Assembly (NCBI GenBank): GCA_021292105.1
Contig: CM037860.1
Coordinates: 16,758,698 to 16,822,697 of the forward strand
DNA length: 64,000 nucleotides
Direction of reading: 5' to 3'
Source of the DNA: Anadara kagoshimensis
Taxonomy: Eukaryota; Mollusca; Bivalvia; Arcoida; Arcidae
The notes under the pieces are model-generated. The model was not told the DNA's origin. It searched no databases and saw nothing but the letters and a program-made list of their open reading frames with translations. Within the stretch, counting starts at the first letter, position 1. Each line of letters opens with the position of its first letter. The translations under genes and the position numbers were made by a program. This document shows positions 24,431 to 39,800 of this stretch, one piece after another.

Positions 24431-24856
24431 TTATTTTTCATTCATCTGTGGTCATGCTAAGGTAAGCAATGCAGTGTAAATAGTAATAGTAAAGACCCAT
24501 ATCCCTTGTGCACTTCTAGTGTGATGAACTTCTAGTGCTAAATCTTTAGTAGTTTCGTATTTCTACAAAATAATATGTATACAATAGAAATTTTTATTCA
24601 CGAATATTTCTATTTGTCATAGAGAGATTGATATAACATGTATAATGTAGAACATTTCAACGTAATTTGAATTAGTTTCTATTTTCACTTCAATTTTAAA
24701 GTCGAATTCTAATACGCAACTAAGGCTAAGCAGTTTCAGAACGAGGCGCTACCTAGCATTCCACAAACAAATGGCTAAGTGCTTGTCGGTTTTTACCTGT
24801 CAGTGAAAACATAGAAGTTTTACTGAAGATTTCGTCAATTCCAAACACGTTTAAAT
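24431..24856 (+). promoter_or_regulatory. upstream region and 5' untranslated leader of IFT172
   Basis: This is the stretch between the repeat and the start codon. No TATA box or initiator can be assigned. I see no X-box within the last 400 bases. The transcription start is not known. Confidence 0.35.
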
Positions 24857-24895
24857 ATGCAGCTGAAGCATATGAAAAATTTGCTCAGCCCACAG
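24857..24895 (+). CDS. IFT172: IFT172 exon 1 (residues 1-13)
   Basis: The start codon is followed by [12 protein letters not shown], the leader seen in the family (LKHLxTLLSP). It ends in phase 0 at a GTAAGG donor. The preceding leader has an in-frame stop, so this ATG is the first usable one. Confidence 0.9.
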
Positions 24896-27800
24896 GTAAG
24901 GATATTTTTTAATTTCATATTAAAATTATTGAAAAATGTCTGGGACTGTTTCATTCTGTCATTATTTGACATGTTCATAGATGACAAAAACTTGTTAAAC
25001 ACAGTCAAACTATATGATAACTGAAATATAGTTGAAATATTTAAACGTTATTTTAATGTTAACAGTATCTTGGGAGGTAACATTGCATATTTAAATGTCA
25101 TTCACTCTTCATTAAATTTTTTCAAGGGGGGGGGGGTGATTGTCATATTGCCTTCAACCAGTGACAACAGGTAATTTTGGAAAATTCGGTTTTGTATTTC
25201 CATTGGATTGCATATCAAAAACTCTTATCATGTAATTTAGATATTCCATTATTTGGTAGTCGTTTAATGTATCTTCAAAAAATATCTAGATTTTCCTACA
25301 TATTTTCATATCCTATGTCATGATGAAATAGTCATCCATAGCATAGTGATTTCATATGTTTTTTAATTGTAAGTTTGCTTATTATTATTATTATTAATAT
25401 TATATTATTATTATTATATTTTATTATTTTATTTCGTTTCAGGATGGGGCAGCAAAGATATGTGCCATGGCCTGGTCTCCTAACAACCAGAAGATGGCCG
25501 TTGTTACTGCTGATAGAGTTGTGTTATTGTTTGATGAACAAGGAGAAAAAAAGAGATAAATTCTCACTGAAACCTGCTGATGCTAAAGTAAATCTACTGA
25601 TGAATTTGAAAAATTATACATATGTGAAATATCCATTACATATCCATGTGTATAATAAGTCCGGAAAGTTTCTATGAGTTGCTTAACATTTTTTGTTTTT
25701 AATTTCCTAATGATAACTTCATTTCAAAACGATATTGATACAAGTCATGCACATACACATCCACTCACAATTGTTTATGGCAACTTAGTCTTTATATTAC
25801 TGTATATACTATTTTCTGTATTTGTTCATCTATTCATGGATACATGTTCTTCTTTTTCATGATATTTTATATATATACCCTTTTTATATTGTAGTATGGT
25901 AAGAAAAGTTACACAGTGAAGGGCATTGCTTTCTCCTCAGATGGTGCAAAATTAGCAATTGGTCAGACAGATAACATCATTTATGTTTACAAAATAGGAG
26001 ATGAATGGTGAGTTACAAATATCCTTCACATGAAGGAATATCTTTATAACTGTTTCCAATACATAATACAAAAACAAAGGGTGTTATCTGGTTGAATTTT
26101 AAGTCAAATAACTACATAAAATTATAAAATGACATGTAGAAATTGGTAGATATCAAAAATTTAGATCATGCCACCACAAGGAAGCAGATTTAAAAAACAA
26201 AACTCAATGTAAACATATTTTAACTGAGCTAATGTTCTTACAACATAGGACATGTACTGGATATGTTGGATGATATTCATGGAATGAAAATAGAAGAAAG
26301 AACAGAAAAACAAATAGCTAGGCAATTATATCGTTTTAAAACTCATATTTAGAATGTTATGACAATCTATTCCTATTATATATTGATTTTAAGAAAGGAA
26401 AATACTATTATTATTTCATTTTGTATATTTCAGGGGAGATAAGAAAGTTATCTGTAATAAATTTGTTCAGCAGAGTGCTGTAACCTGTTTGATTTGGCCA
26501 CCTGAACAACCAATCATTTTTGGACTTGCTGATGGCAAGGTGAGAGCAGCCAACACAAAAACCAACAAATCCTCGACTGTATATGGAACAGACTCGTATG
26601 TTGTCTCCCTTGCTGCCAAGTAAGTATTCAACACTTTTAGACAGTGTTCAATACAGAAATGTAGTTAGTGGGGTCATCCTGACACAGCCCTTAAGAAAAC
26701 ATTGTCAATGCTTTCAAAAACTGGGGTCAACATAATAGCTTGAGCCATTTTATTAGGAAAGATCAGTATTGAAACATCCACATCACTTTTTTCATGCATG
26801 TCATATTATGTCTTGTGTAATATGACCAGTTGGTTTAAATCAATCAAACAAAAAATATATAATGAGTAAGACGTAGTACCAGATTTACTCAAGACCCAAC
26901 TAAGACTGAAATGATGGGCCACTGTTGGCCCACAGACAGTATTTTTAGGGACAGAATTATTACTTTGGGGGCATTGTGCAAGGGTCCCTTCTAGATTAAA
27001 CACTGTTTTAGATGAATCACCTCATTTAAGTTATTTAAAAAATTGTGATTAGTTACAGAGAATGTAATTTTAGAAATTAATTGTTATGTAAGTTTTTCCT
27101 TGTTCTTTGATGACTAAACTTCTATGAAATAAGAAAGTTATAAATTTATTTTGAAAATTTAAAGGGCACAATGAAAATGAGTACATTCAGAGATAACCAC
27201 ACATTTGCTGTAACTTTTACTGATAATAAATATCTGAAATATTTGTTACTTTTTTAAACTGGAACCAGCACTATTTATATTTAGAGTCTTCCTTACTGGA
27301 AAAATAATCCCTTTCTAAAAGAGGTTAAGTTTATCTTCCTAAGTTTGTGGATTTCAAATTTTGTTTTACTGGTATATATCACCCTTATTACTAGTAGTTG
27401 ATTGTTTTATATTTATGATTTATTATTTTACAGTCCTTCTGGTAAAGGATTTTTATCTGGTCATGCTGATGGAGCCATTGTTAGATTCTTTTTTGATGAT
27501 GAGGGTTCTGGTGATTCACAGGTAATAAAAAAATTGTTTGAAATAAAGAGATGAAAATTGTAACTTCATGTCTTCACCTAGAGAAAATGTTAAGATGATA
27601 CATAGGTTGATAAAAACTTTTTAATAGAGAAACATAAAGAAAGGAAAATTCATAGACAGTAATTAGTTTATTTCTGTAATTTTTTATTACTACAATGAAA
27701 TGGTAGAGGTTAGAATAGATCATACTTTTTTGGCAATATTTGGGTCAGCACCAACATTTACACAAAGTTTTACTTTATTTTTGACTGTAGCTTACCATCA

Positions 27801-30800
27801 AAGATGGGATAACAAGATATAATTATAAGTATTTCAGATACTAAGATTATAAAATTTTGTTTTCTGTCATAGGGTAAAGTGGCGACACATCCTTGCCCAC
27901 CATATGCACTGGCATTTTCTCAGAATTCCATTGTGGCAGCTGGTTGTGATAAAAGAATTATTGCCTATGGTAAAGATGGAAGAAGCTTTCAACATTTTGA
28001 TTACAGTCGTGATGACGATGAACATGAATTTACAACTGCTGTCTGCAGTCCTAGCGGTCAATCAATTGTTGTGGGCAGTTTCAACAGGTAAGGGATTAGT
28101 CATTTAATCTAGCTCGCTTATCTATTATACAACAGAGAAAACCAATAGCATTCATCTCCAAGCAAATATGTCTGCTTTTATAGTATCAAATGTTTTAAAT
28201 GTAAATCTGTCAAATTTAATTCATTAAAAGTTTAGATAACAAATCATTAGTGTACAGAAAGAGACTTTCACATTTCCATTCAGTTTGTTTAATTTTTAAG
28301 AACATTTCCAAAAATAGATTATATAAATGTAAAGTTTTGGATTTCTTTAATGTTTCAGATTACAGGTTTTAAATTGGAGCCCTCGTAGACAGATGTGGGA
28401 TGAACCCAAGATAAAGGATATTCCTAATCTGTATACTATTACTGCATTGTCTTGGAAGAAAGATGGCTCAAGAGTTACTTGTGTAAGTATGGCTTTGTAT
28501 AAATGTGACAACAATTTGTGAGATATTACTGCATGTCATTATATCTCTGTGTCCTGGCTGTTTATACGGTAATTATTGATACTATACAAATGCCCATGGC
28601 TCCTATAAATAAGTCTTGGTCCCTAAAGAAGTTAACTCTTTGTAGCTATTTTATTTTTTACTATTACAGATTCTTTTTTATGAAGTAAGCTCTTTCCTCC
28701 CCCTCCCCCCCGACTCAAAATAGTTAAACTTCATTCCTGATTGCCATAGAATAGTATTTATACATCAGTATAGTATTACCTATATTTACACAGGGTACAC
28801 TATGTGGAGGTGTGGAATTGTTTGATTGCTGTTTGAAGAGAACAATTTACAAGAACAAGTTTGAGATGACTCATGTTGGATTGAGTCAGGTGAGTTATCA
28901 GTCTGTTAATGTGATAATGACAAATTATTATCGTTCATTATAATTCCTATTTAATTTTAGTGATACTGGGTTGTAATTTACAAGTTTGTTGTTTAAATAC
29001 ATGGACATTTTGTTTGTACACTAATAGGTTTTCAAAATGTAATAGTTCACCATAGACAGGTTTTTGGTTTTACTCGAGTGTGACTCACTAATTCCACTTT
29101 ATTCAAGTTTATTGATTTATTTATTTTTGAGAGAGAGAGAGAAAGGTATTATTTTGAATATATATATTTTTTTAAATTTTTTAAATTTTGTTTACCTTCA
29201 AGTAACTTTATTGATTTACAGGTGATAGTAAAGAATATGTCAAATGGTTCACGTGTGGTTTTGAAGTCCCACTATGGATATGAGATTGATGAAGTTAGAA
29301 TTATGGGTAAAGATCGCTACCTGATTGCCCACACCTCAGATACTATACTACTTGGTGATCTCAATAACAATAAACTCAGTGAAGTAAGTGTTATATGAGT
29401 GTTAGAAACATATGCTTGACTTTTTCTTTCTGATAAAATCAAGATTATTGTCATTTGTTTTTAATGTTTTGACACAAAATTACATACCAGTATGATATGG
29501 AACTTATTTTTTTTTTTTGTTATTAAGATGAAATTGTTTAATTTACTGCAGTGATCTCTTACAAATGGACCACCTTCTGTCATTTCAGGATGTTACTCAA
29601 GAAAAGCGTACCACTTACTGTAACTTGAGCATATGGCTCTTCAGATATGACCATCTTTTGTAGCCCCATTAAAAATGTAGCACTGGTCACTGGAGTATAA
29701 AACCTATTTTAAATGGACTACATATTTTCATTTAAGCATCTTACCCAATTTTTTTTATTATGTTACAGGGGAGAATTTGTATTTATTTTTGTATTGAAAC
29801 AAAACCATTGTAAAATGTAAACACAAATTTGTTCTATGTTACAGGTGCCTTGGCATGGATCAGGAAATGAGAAGTATTATTTTGACAATGAAAGTGTAAG
29901 TATTGAACACTTTGAACAGTTGTTTAATATGAACATGGATTACCGGTATTTGAAAACATGAAATAGACACATGTATACAACATTTATTCTCAACTGATTA
30001 ACTTTCATTTACCTTGTATGTTTTGCTTTTGGGGATTTTTATAATCATGGAGAGTCAGTAAAATGGGGTTTTACTTCTCAGTCATATTACTTCACTAATA
30101 ATTTATTGAGATGTTGCCAGCGATAGTTATAAAAATAAGTTATAAAAATGTAAACCTTTGCTACATATGAATGCTATTGAGCACTTATTGACAATTTTTG
30201 TGCCACATCTCCTGTGACATCAGTCTTGAATATCTCCTCCAAAGACCCTATACATGTAGTCATATAGAGGTTTGAAAGTTTAAATCTTTTAGTTTGTACT
30301 GTTAACTTTAGTCAGCTGGTGAAAATATTGCCTTGTTTACCTATTTTGTTTTTCTTTCCTTGTTTAATAGGTATGCATGATATTCAATGCTGGTGAGCTA
30401 GCTTTGATTGAGTATGGAGCTAATGAAGTACTTGGTGTTGTGAGGACAGAATTTATGAATCCCCATTTAATCAGGTACATAAGATATGAATGATATCACT
30501 GCTTAAGACAATTCTTTTACATGCATAACATTAAATGCTAAAATTAAAAACAAATTTTGTTTTTTAAACGTAATCAAAACCAATTCCTAGAGAGGTTTTT
30601 AAAACAGTATCCTAAACAGTGAAGATATTAGATGTTTTATTTTTCAATAATCTGAATACCCACAATGATTTAAAAGCTGTGAATTTTGTTTCAATATTCA
30701 CTTATCCTATACCATGCTCAGAGATTTTTCCTATCAAAGTTTTTCTTTTTATTGTATCTCTTTTTTCCCTGTATAAAGTTAAAACTGTTTATTTATAGAT

Positions 30801-33800
30801 TTTATAATATCATCTAAAGGATATGGAAGTAATGATGCCGTATATGTCAAATTTGATAAAGCCAATGAATTCAAGACTGTGCCATTGTCAAAAATAGTTA
30901 AGTTTCTACTTTTCAAAGATATTAATGTATTTCCTAAATCTTTTTTATCTGTTCAAGATAAATATATATCATAGCAGCAGTATAATTTCTATTTAATATG
31001 TAATATGTACATTTAGTGCTCAGTAAGTATGCTTCTATTGTCATTGTTTATTTATAGTGTACGGTTAAATGAGAGGAAACAAAGAGGTGTTGAAGAAAAC
31101 AAGAAAATAGCCTACCTGCTTGATGTGAAAACTATCTGTGTTGGTATGTACTGTATTTAGATTAAAAAATTGTATTTACTCTAGATTTATGTTTGACTGC
31201 CATGTAAAATTAGGTCCACTCCATAACTTTCACATCTTTGTATGGGTTTAAATCAACATTCAAAGTTTCACAAGGAAGTCTTCTTCGCCAAATTTTAGAA
31301 AGTAGAAGTGTTGGAAAAATAACTGGATGTGCAATACTTTGTTTCAAATAAGAATTGTTTGAAACCTTTAAAGAAATTCTGTGTAGATAAGTCTATGTAG
31401 ATAAATTGTTTTACCCGTTACTAATCAGAATTTATTTTGTGTTTGTACATCTTTACACTGCAGAATAAAGCAGTGCTTATTTTCTTCTCTTGTTATATTT
31501 TTTAGTTGATCTACTTAGTGGTTTAACTTTGGGACAGATCAACCATGAAGTGAAGATTGATTGGTTGGAAATGAATGAAACAGCAAGGAAGATTCTGTTC
31601 AGAGACAAAAAACTCAGAGTATATAAATATTTATATTTCCGTTTTGATGGGCATTCTTTTGTTTGGCTAACTTGTTTTAAAAATTTAATTAAATAAATAC
31701 ATACCAATCCATGTACAAATCACAGTCCCAAAGTAAAGTAGCATCATAGTAAGTAACAAAGAGACATCATACTTATTAACAATATTGTGATTACAGCCAT
31801 TTACTTTTTGAGGGTCTTGATATCCCTGAGTCAACAATTTATTTGTATTTTCATAAACTGAACCCTCGATACTTTCCTCATTAAAATATATATAAAATAT
31901 ATCTCTACCTTTTAAATCCTCAAAACTTGTATTTCAAAAAGTATTTTTACAACCAATAAATCACATTGTAAAGTGATATTGAAAAATTTATGTCTGAAGA
32001 TTTATAAATTTTGTGAATATCCCATGTTTTGATGGGATAATTCTGTGAATGGAGACTGTGCACATATGGTGTAATTTGATATGAATTGATACTTAAATTA
32101 ATCAGGAAGAAATGTGAAAATATAAAGGTTTTATAAATATGAAGTACATGGGGTTTATAATTTATTTTACTTTTGTACTTATAGCTGAACCTGTATGATG
32201 TAGAATCACAACACAGAACAACAATATTAAACTACTGTTCTTATGTACAGGTATGTGGAAATATGTACAATGTATAATTATATATACAAAAACTGTAAAC
32301 TCATGCTATTTAGTAGAGGTTTAATTTGGATCACGCCTTCATTTTTCAGAATATAAATTTTGACCCTTTATAAACTATACAGCTATACTTGTTGGAAAAA
32401 TCACAATAATACTGTTTGGGAAGAAATTGAATATTATTTTGTAAATTTTATTTTAACTTGCTGAAATTGAGTCATTTTATGCCGATTGCTCCTTTTTTAG
32501 ATGAAAATATGTAATGTTTCATCATTTCATATGTTTAAAACTTTTAATTTAAAGTTAGTTTGGAAATAATTAGTGTGTAGTTTGATATTCCAGATTTAAC
32601 TGTTGTGTGCATATTTATATTGGTCCATGTCATGATGAGATATCATTTAACATCTCGTTAGATGCTCTGTATTTTAGAACTTTTGATTTAAAATTTACAG
32701 TGTTGAAATAATCAAGAGTTGTGTTTAATTATCTAGATGTAACTGTTTTTTTACAGTGGGTACCGAGCAGTGATGTAGTGGTAGCACAGAATCGTGGTAA
32801 CCTATGTGTATGGTACAATATTGAAGCTCCAGAGAGAGTGACAATGTTTCCAATTAAGGTATTATTGTTTTCTTAAAGAAATCCAGAATTATCCTCTTAG
32901 TTTCTGGAATTTTAAACAATGTCTTGACTATACACAATTTCTGTATGGTATTTTATACTGGTAGGGCTTGCTATGATCATATTGTGATCAGTGTAATTTT
33001 GCATTTTCTTGGTTTAAAAACAAACAGCTGGATTAAAATGTCAAATAATGGGGTTAACCCCTGTACCATGTGATCAATCCCCCTTAACATTTGTGTGTGG
33101 TATTTTGGAAAATGTATATTGATTCCTTGAATAACTACGTTTTTACAGGAAACGTGAACTGATATGATTCCATATCCAATGGAAATTTAAACATTAGGGG
33201 TATCAGATGGTAAAGTGGAGAAATACATTGGTCTCCTTATGTAAGGACAGTAACTTTAATTCTTCAATATAAAATCAGGTGTGGGTGGTGATGGTGGTTA
33301 GACCTGACTTAAGATCCTGCATAAATTTTTATTTTAATCTAATGAACAAATAAATGAATTAAGGTTTTTGAGTTATAAAGATATTTAGGAAACTTTACAT
33401 AATTGTTGACAGATGTCATTTCCATTGTGCAATTTTTGTAATTTGATTATTTTAGGGAGATATAGTAGACTTGGAAAGAAATGATGGTAAGACAGAGGTT
33501 ATAGTAAATGAAGGAGTTACAACAATATCTTATACACTTGATGAAGGTCTCATTGAGTTTGGTACTGCCATTGATGATGGAGATTTTGAAAGGTAAGCTA
33601 GCAATTATCAGCTTTTGAAAAGTTGAAATATGGCAGTATTTTATACCCACCTTGATGATCATATTAATTTAACATAATAATTTATACACAACAATACCAA
33701 CATTATTGCTGCTACATTGCTAATGCTCCATCACTGTGATATAAAAAAGAAAAAGTTTTTAAAAAAATAAAATAAAAAATAAACATTTGCTTAGTAGTTT

Positions 33801-36800
33801 GATATTCAAGTTTAATATTTTTCTTTTACATATGAATTTTAGATTCTTTTTCTGAATACTGGTTTATTTTCTTTTTTTAATAAAAAATATATTACCAGGG
33901 CTCAAATTAGATTTTGAAACAGGGAGAAGTCACTTCTCCCTCAGCCAAGATTAGGGAGAAGTTTTTCAAAACAGGGAGAAGTTTTACCGCCGCGAGTGAA
34001 ATTTACGTGGCGACGCATGTTCCCAATATGTTTGACTTTAAATGGGAGTATCCCTACAAAAAACTTAAATATTACATAAATTGTAATATTACTTATTGAA
34101 TCCAAATAAATCATACTATAAATTTCTTCATAATTTTTTTTTTTTTTTTTTTTTTTTTTGCCACGTGCAGAATTATTATATGTATACGCTTGGTGTAGCA
34201 GTACTGAAAATAATTTTAAGAACTTATTGTACTTTTTTTTTTTTTTTATTTAAAAGCTATTTAAATTATGCTCTTTTCATTGAAGCAAAATGCATTGATC
34301 TTATCACATCACTAAATGCTAAATGTCTTGATTTCAATGTTAATGTGAAATACATGTACAATTTTCTTTAAAACATTATTTTTTTAAAAATAATGTAAAG
34401 ATTAACAACATATTAAGAACATATTAAGAAGTAAATCTGATAAATGAACAAAAAAAATAAAATATATATGCACCATTATTTTTGAGTTATCCCCCTTGTC
34501 AAACGTGTTGATGGCAACAAACATGGCTGCTGTGTCTGACTCCCAATTTCTAGAGATGATACTACTCATTTGCAATCATTCTATCAGAAAATGCTTTTAT
34601 TTATGGATTCCTTTGTGAAAAGGCAATATTCTGTGAGGGTCTGTTATTTTATTTAATTTTAATACAAAAAACGATCTACTATTTTGTTCAATACACCCCC
34701 CCCCCCGGGTACAGACGTTTTTTATGGCAAATATCCGAGGTTTTTCACCAAGATGGCTTTTAATTACATCAGTCAACAGGTTGATGAATCCATGACATGC
34801 ATGGATGATCTCAGTTTAAGCTAATTATCGGATTAAAACACCTGAATATATCGGGAGTTACCTGTGTTTACCGTTGAATGAGTGTAATACACAAGAGGCG
34901 CCTTAGGGGTTAAATACACTTGTCAAAACTTAGGGCGACTAGAACTTCGCTTTTTGGACAGTTTAGGGCGAAGTTTTTGGAAACAGGGCGAAGATATCGC
35001 CCAACTTCGCCCTTATTTTGAGCCCTGATTACATTAAAGCAAATGTTTTGATTTCATTATAGAAGATTGGATGGTCTTATTCATGTTATGAAATCAATAT
35101 CAAAGCCTAGTATACTCCAGATGATCTAATTTTCACTGTTTATTTGTTATATTTAGAGCTGTATCATTTTTGGAGACACTAGAAATGTCCGCTGAGACAG
35201 AGGCTATGTGGAAGACACTTGGTAAACTTGCCATGGAGGAAAGGCAGTTACATATTGCTGAAAGGTACAGTGACCTCAAATATTAGTTAATCTGTGACTG
35301 ATATACAAAATCTTTTGTACCAGTTTCTGTAATAACTTGTCATCTCAACTTTCTTATCCGCATTTCAGGCTTTGTATTAAAGAAACAATCAACAGCTAAA
35401 CATCTTTTACATTTGTATAATGCCAAAACTCTTAAGTTTGCACTACAAAGTCTTGAATGAACAACTATATTTACATTATTAATGCATAGACTGGTTGTTT
35501 GTGTTGTATCAATCAGCTGTTTATTTAATGTACTAAAATTAATAATTTTATGAACAAAAATTATTTCAATTTACACTTTCATATGATCAATGTAATGAAA
35601 TAATGAAATCGTGTATAGACTTGATGTTATGATTAAAGGAGGATGAAAACATTACTTATATTACATACTGGTACTAAATGAATTTATCTATATTTTTTTC
35701 AGATGTTATTCAGCTCTTGGAGACATTGCGAAAGCCAGATTTATGAAGGAGACATTCAGAATAGCAGAAGAAGTAGCAAAAAATACTGTAAGTAGAAATA
35801 GACTGTCACTGTCACACACTATTTATTTGAAATTATTAGTAGCCAAAATCCAAAATTTGTGAAAATATGGTCCCTTTCATGTTTTTTTTTTTCACAAATT
35901 TGCTAAAATAGGTTACTTTGTGAAGAAATTTCTCAGAAATTAGTAGCCAGTGGCAATTTCGGCTACCAGGAGTGGAAATATAGTATTTGTTGTATTAGGG
36001 TTGAATATCCTACTAGTATGGTGGTTTGAATTTGAAATAAATTTTGAAATGTTTAAATTTGTTTTTAAAACAAGAATGGTCTTTTATCTGGAGATGAGTG
36101 ATCTATAACACTGACTGAAATATTGCTATATCTAACATTAACTTTGCATCTTACACAGGTCAAATCTTGGCGTTTGTCAATTTGATTGCAAAATGTTGTC
36201 CTATTCTTGATAATCTTTATTTCCTTCTAACATTTGAAAGTGTACTGCCTGGATTAGAATGAAAAGAACATGACTGGAGAATAAAACATCAATCTAACCT
36301 TTAAAATTGATAAACTTCTATGCCCTAGTAGTAGTTTTATTTAGTATTTTTGGGAAAGGTTTCAGAGGTCCTGGATAATCACTTAAATAAGTTTCATATC
36401 CTAGAAAATTAAAGTCTTTAAAAGATTTATTTTGCCTTCATTTGATCTGTTTTATCTTCAGGGAGGTGATGGATTCAACCATTACAAAGTTAGAGCCAGA
36501 CTCGCAATAATGGAGAAAAGATTTAAGGAAGCTGAAAGTGTCTATCTTGAACAGGTTGGTAATACATGTATAATTATGAAAATCTGCCCAAAAATATCTA
36601 AAATAGCTATTAATAAAGTAGTAAAATTATGCTTTTGTTGCCAAAAAATAATTATACTAAGCTATCTGTTGATATATCATTAACATGATTTGGAAAACAT
36701 TTTTAGGCATACTGTTTTTACTAATGTACACTTTTCTGTCATTATGGAATTGTAACTGTATTGTTGCAGAATTTTCAAAACATTTTTGTCAAAAAGCAAA

Positions 36801-39800
36801 GTTTTATTTTAATACTCTATCTTGTTTTATAGAACCATGTGGATGAAGCTATGGAGATGTACCAAGAAATGCACATGTGGGATGAAGCCATAGAAGTAGC
36901 CGAGGCAAAGGTACACTAATATTGATATAAAATGTTGAATAGACTAACCCTTTATGCTCCATGATCAAAAGGATAGGGATATACAGTTTTGATCAACATT
37001 ATAATATCATATAAATCAATTCTCATTGGACTGACCCTTTATGCTTCCTTATCAAAAGGATGGGGTATTTAGTTTTGTCAGCATTATCATATCTCTTTTC
37101 TTATTTAATTTTTATTTTATCAAGGACAGTTGAATTTCGCCCACAAGACTAATTTTATTGTTTTGAGAATTTATAACCTAATGATTTAAACTCTAACCTA
37201 CCCTAGATAAACTCTGCAGGAGTAGATTGTTTAACAGATATACATATGTATTTTGATAATTTTTGTCTTCAAAAATGCATTTTGAATCTGTCGGTTTGAT
37301 ATGAATAGTTAAACTTTTCAACTATGTGTAACAAGTACAGAAAACATGATTGTCAGCATCAATGTTCATTGTTAGGGTGTTGTTAGAGTGGAGTGAATCA
37401 ATGGTGTTTACACCACATGGAAAGATTCTTTCACTTACATTCAGGCAGCCAGTTTCAGATGTTGGAGGAAACTGGACTACCTAAAGAAAAACCTTTGACC
37501 TTCGGTAGGCAAGCTGATAAACCCTCTCACATTAGGATCCCTCAGAGTGAAAATCAAACCTTGTTGTTGAGAGGAACCACGATATATAAGTTTGTGCTTT
37601 AAATTAGACTGCTGGGTTACCTAGATTCCATTTGTTGTTAAGAGCTACACTTTTTTTTCTCACTGCTATTTGTTCATAAGTTGTATTTTACTTGTACAGA
37701 TGCATCCAGAATTGGACAATTTAAGACGTAATTATTACCAGTGGTTGATGGAGACCGGACAAGAGGAAACTGCTGGAGAAGTAAGTGACACTACATCACT
37801 GTTAGATAAAAACCAGTATTGAGATACATGTAGTTGATAATAGCATTGGTAGAAAGCCTAAAATTATGATTCATATACAGTAATTCTTAGATAACGTTAT
37901 GTGCATGAGACTTGTTTGTTTTTTTAGGCTGGTAATCCCACCAATTTTCTCACTCTATTCTTTATTCTTTAAATATAATTTATGCATTATAGAATTGGTA
38001 ATTCTTTTTGATTTTTAACATTTACAGGTTAAAGAAAAAGAGGAAGATTATCTGGCTGCCATTAATCTGTACATGAAAGCTGGTTTACCTGCACGCGCCG
38101 CTAGAGTGGCCACCAGTCGGGATGTAAGATATCATTTTATGTTTATATTTATGTATACTAAATGTGTAATATTTTAGTTTAATGATTAAATCGAATCCTC
38201 ATTAATAAAGCAAAAAAATGGCATTACAAACATATTAATTTAAACAGTATTTGTTTTTGATAAACATACATAATAATGATAAAAAATCACAAATACCGGT
38301 ACATACAATATAGAATTCCAGAATATGAATGAAACTCTTTTATTAACCATTCTTCTGTTGTATTCTCACTTTAGCATAAGTTTGGAAAATCATTCTGCTG
38401 TTAATTGTTAATGCAAATGTAATTGACAGCATTGAAAGACAATTAAAAGCAAACTTTCAACAATTTCATTTCTGAAATAACTAGGCCATAAATGTTTATT
38501 TAATTTGTTGTAGGAATTGATGTCAAATTCAGACTTAATCAGTAGAATAGCATCAGCTTTGATAAAGGGAGAATTATATGAGAGGGTAAGTTTTTAGGAA
38601 ACACTATGTATCATTTTATGAAGGTCTTCAGGGTGGCAACTGTACATACACTTATCTGGCATTTAGGTCAAGATTTTAGACATTATAATTTACATAATTC
38701 TCGTCATAGATATTTGAAGTTAGAGCAGGCCTAATTTATGTTGCTCTGAAAATGTAACGGCCACATCAGTTAACTACAAGAGAACACATATTGATGGACT
38801 AAGAAGAATGCAGATATAAGCTCATTGGTATATCATCTAGTAGAAGATTTTCTGTGTGAATTAATAGAGAATTTTAATACCTTTCTTATATGCTATCCAA
38901 CCAACCTGAAGTAAACTTTAGTGCCCAAAGATATAACAATTCTTTCAGTTGTTTTCATCTTTTTTAAATTAAAACAAACACACCAATCCAATCACAATCC
39001 AAAAGCAAAGTTTAAACTTTGAAAACTGGCAAGTAAGGTTAAACATGTTAACTTAACCCAGGGAAGTTGGGATGGGTGCTCTAGAAGGGTATGAAGCAAC
39101 TACTGCTTAGCTAGCAACACCAGCAACCTAAGTAATAAAAATTCAGAATGACAGGACAAAACAACAGCAGATTATTATTAGTTCTACTAACTTTCTATTT
39201 ATACTGATCATTTACATGTATCTTATAATTACATTGAAGGCTGGTGATTTATATGAGAAGATAAGAGATCAACAAAGAGCTATGGAATGCTTCAAAAAAG
39301 GCAAAGCTTTCAGAAGAGGTAAAACAATTATTTTGACTTTTTATTACCTGTTATATCTTATTTTTATTTTATTTATTTTTCCTTTCCACCTTCAAAAAAC
39401 AAAAACAAAACAAAACAATATGGTTTATGTAAGGGCCCATCAGTTTTAAAGAATGGGGAGTTATGAACATTGGTGAATAAAAATTGATGCCGTCTCTGTA
39501 AGCATTGCATTATCTTGTTCATTGCCAAAAAAGACCATTTTGTTGTTTTTAAGTCACTCAGAACATTTGGGACACTATAATGCCACAATGTTTGTCCTTT
39601 TTTTTTACTGCAATATATACCTTTTTACCATGTAGAATTATTACTTCCCTTTGATGTTGGTTTTATTTATTACCTCCCTTTAACAAAACATTTAAGAATA
39701 TTTAATAATAAATTTCAATTTTAACATTTTGTTTTTAAAGAAAACATTTAAAACATGCGTCAGATAACTAAAATTTAATATAATAAATGTTTATACTAAA

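Noticed and set aside
24431..24856. Proximal X-box for IFT172
   Set aside because: GCTACC near 24747 and GCAACT near 24716 resemble half-sites but do not form a full consensus pair.
25674..25862. 62-codon frame after IFT172 exon 2
   Set aside because: It lies in intron 2, is hydrophobic low complexity, and is broken off by the next real exon.
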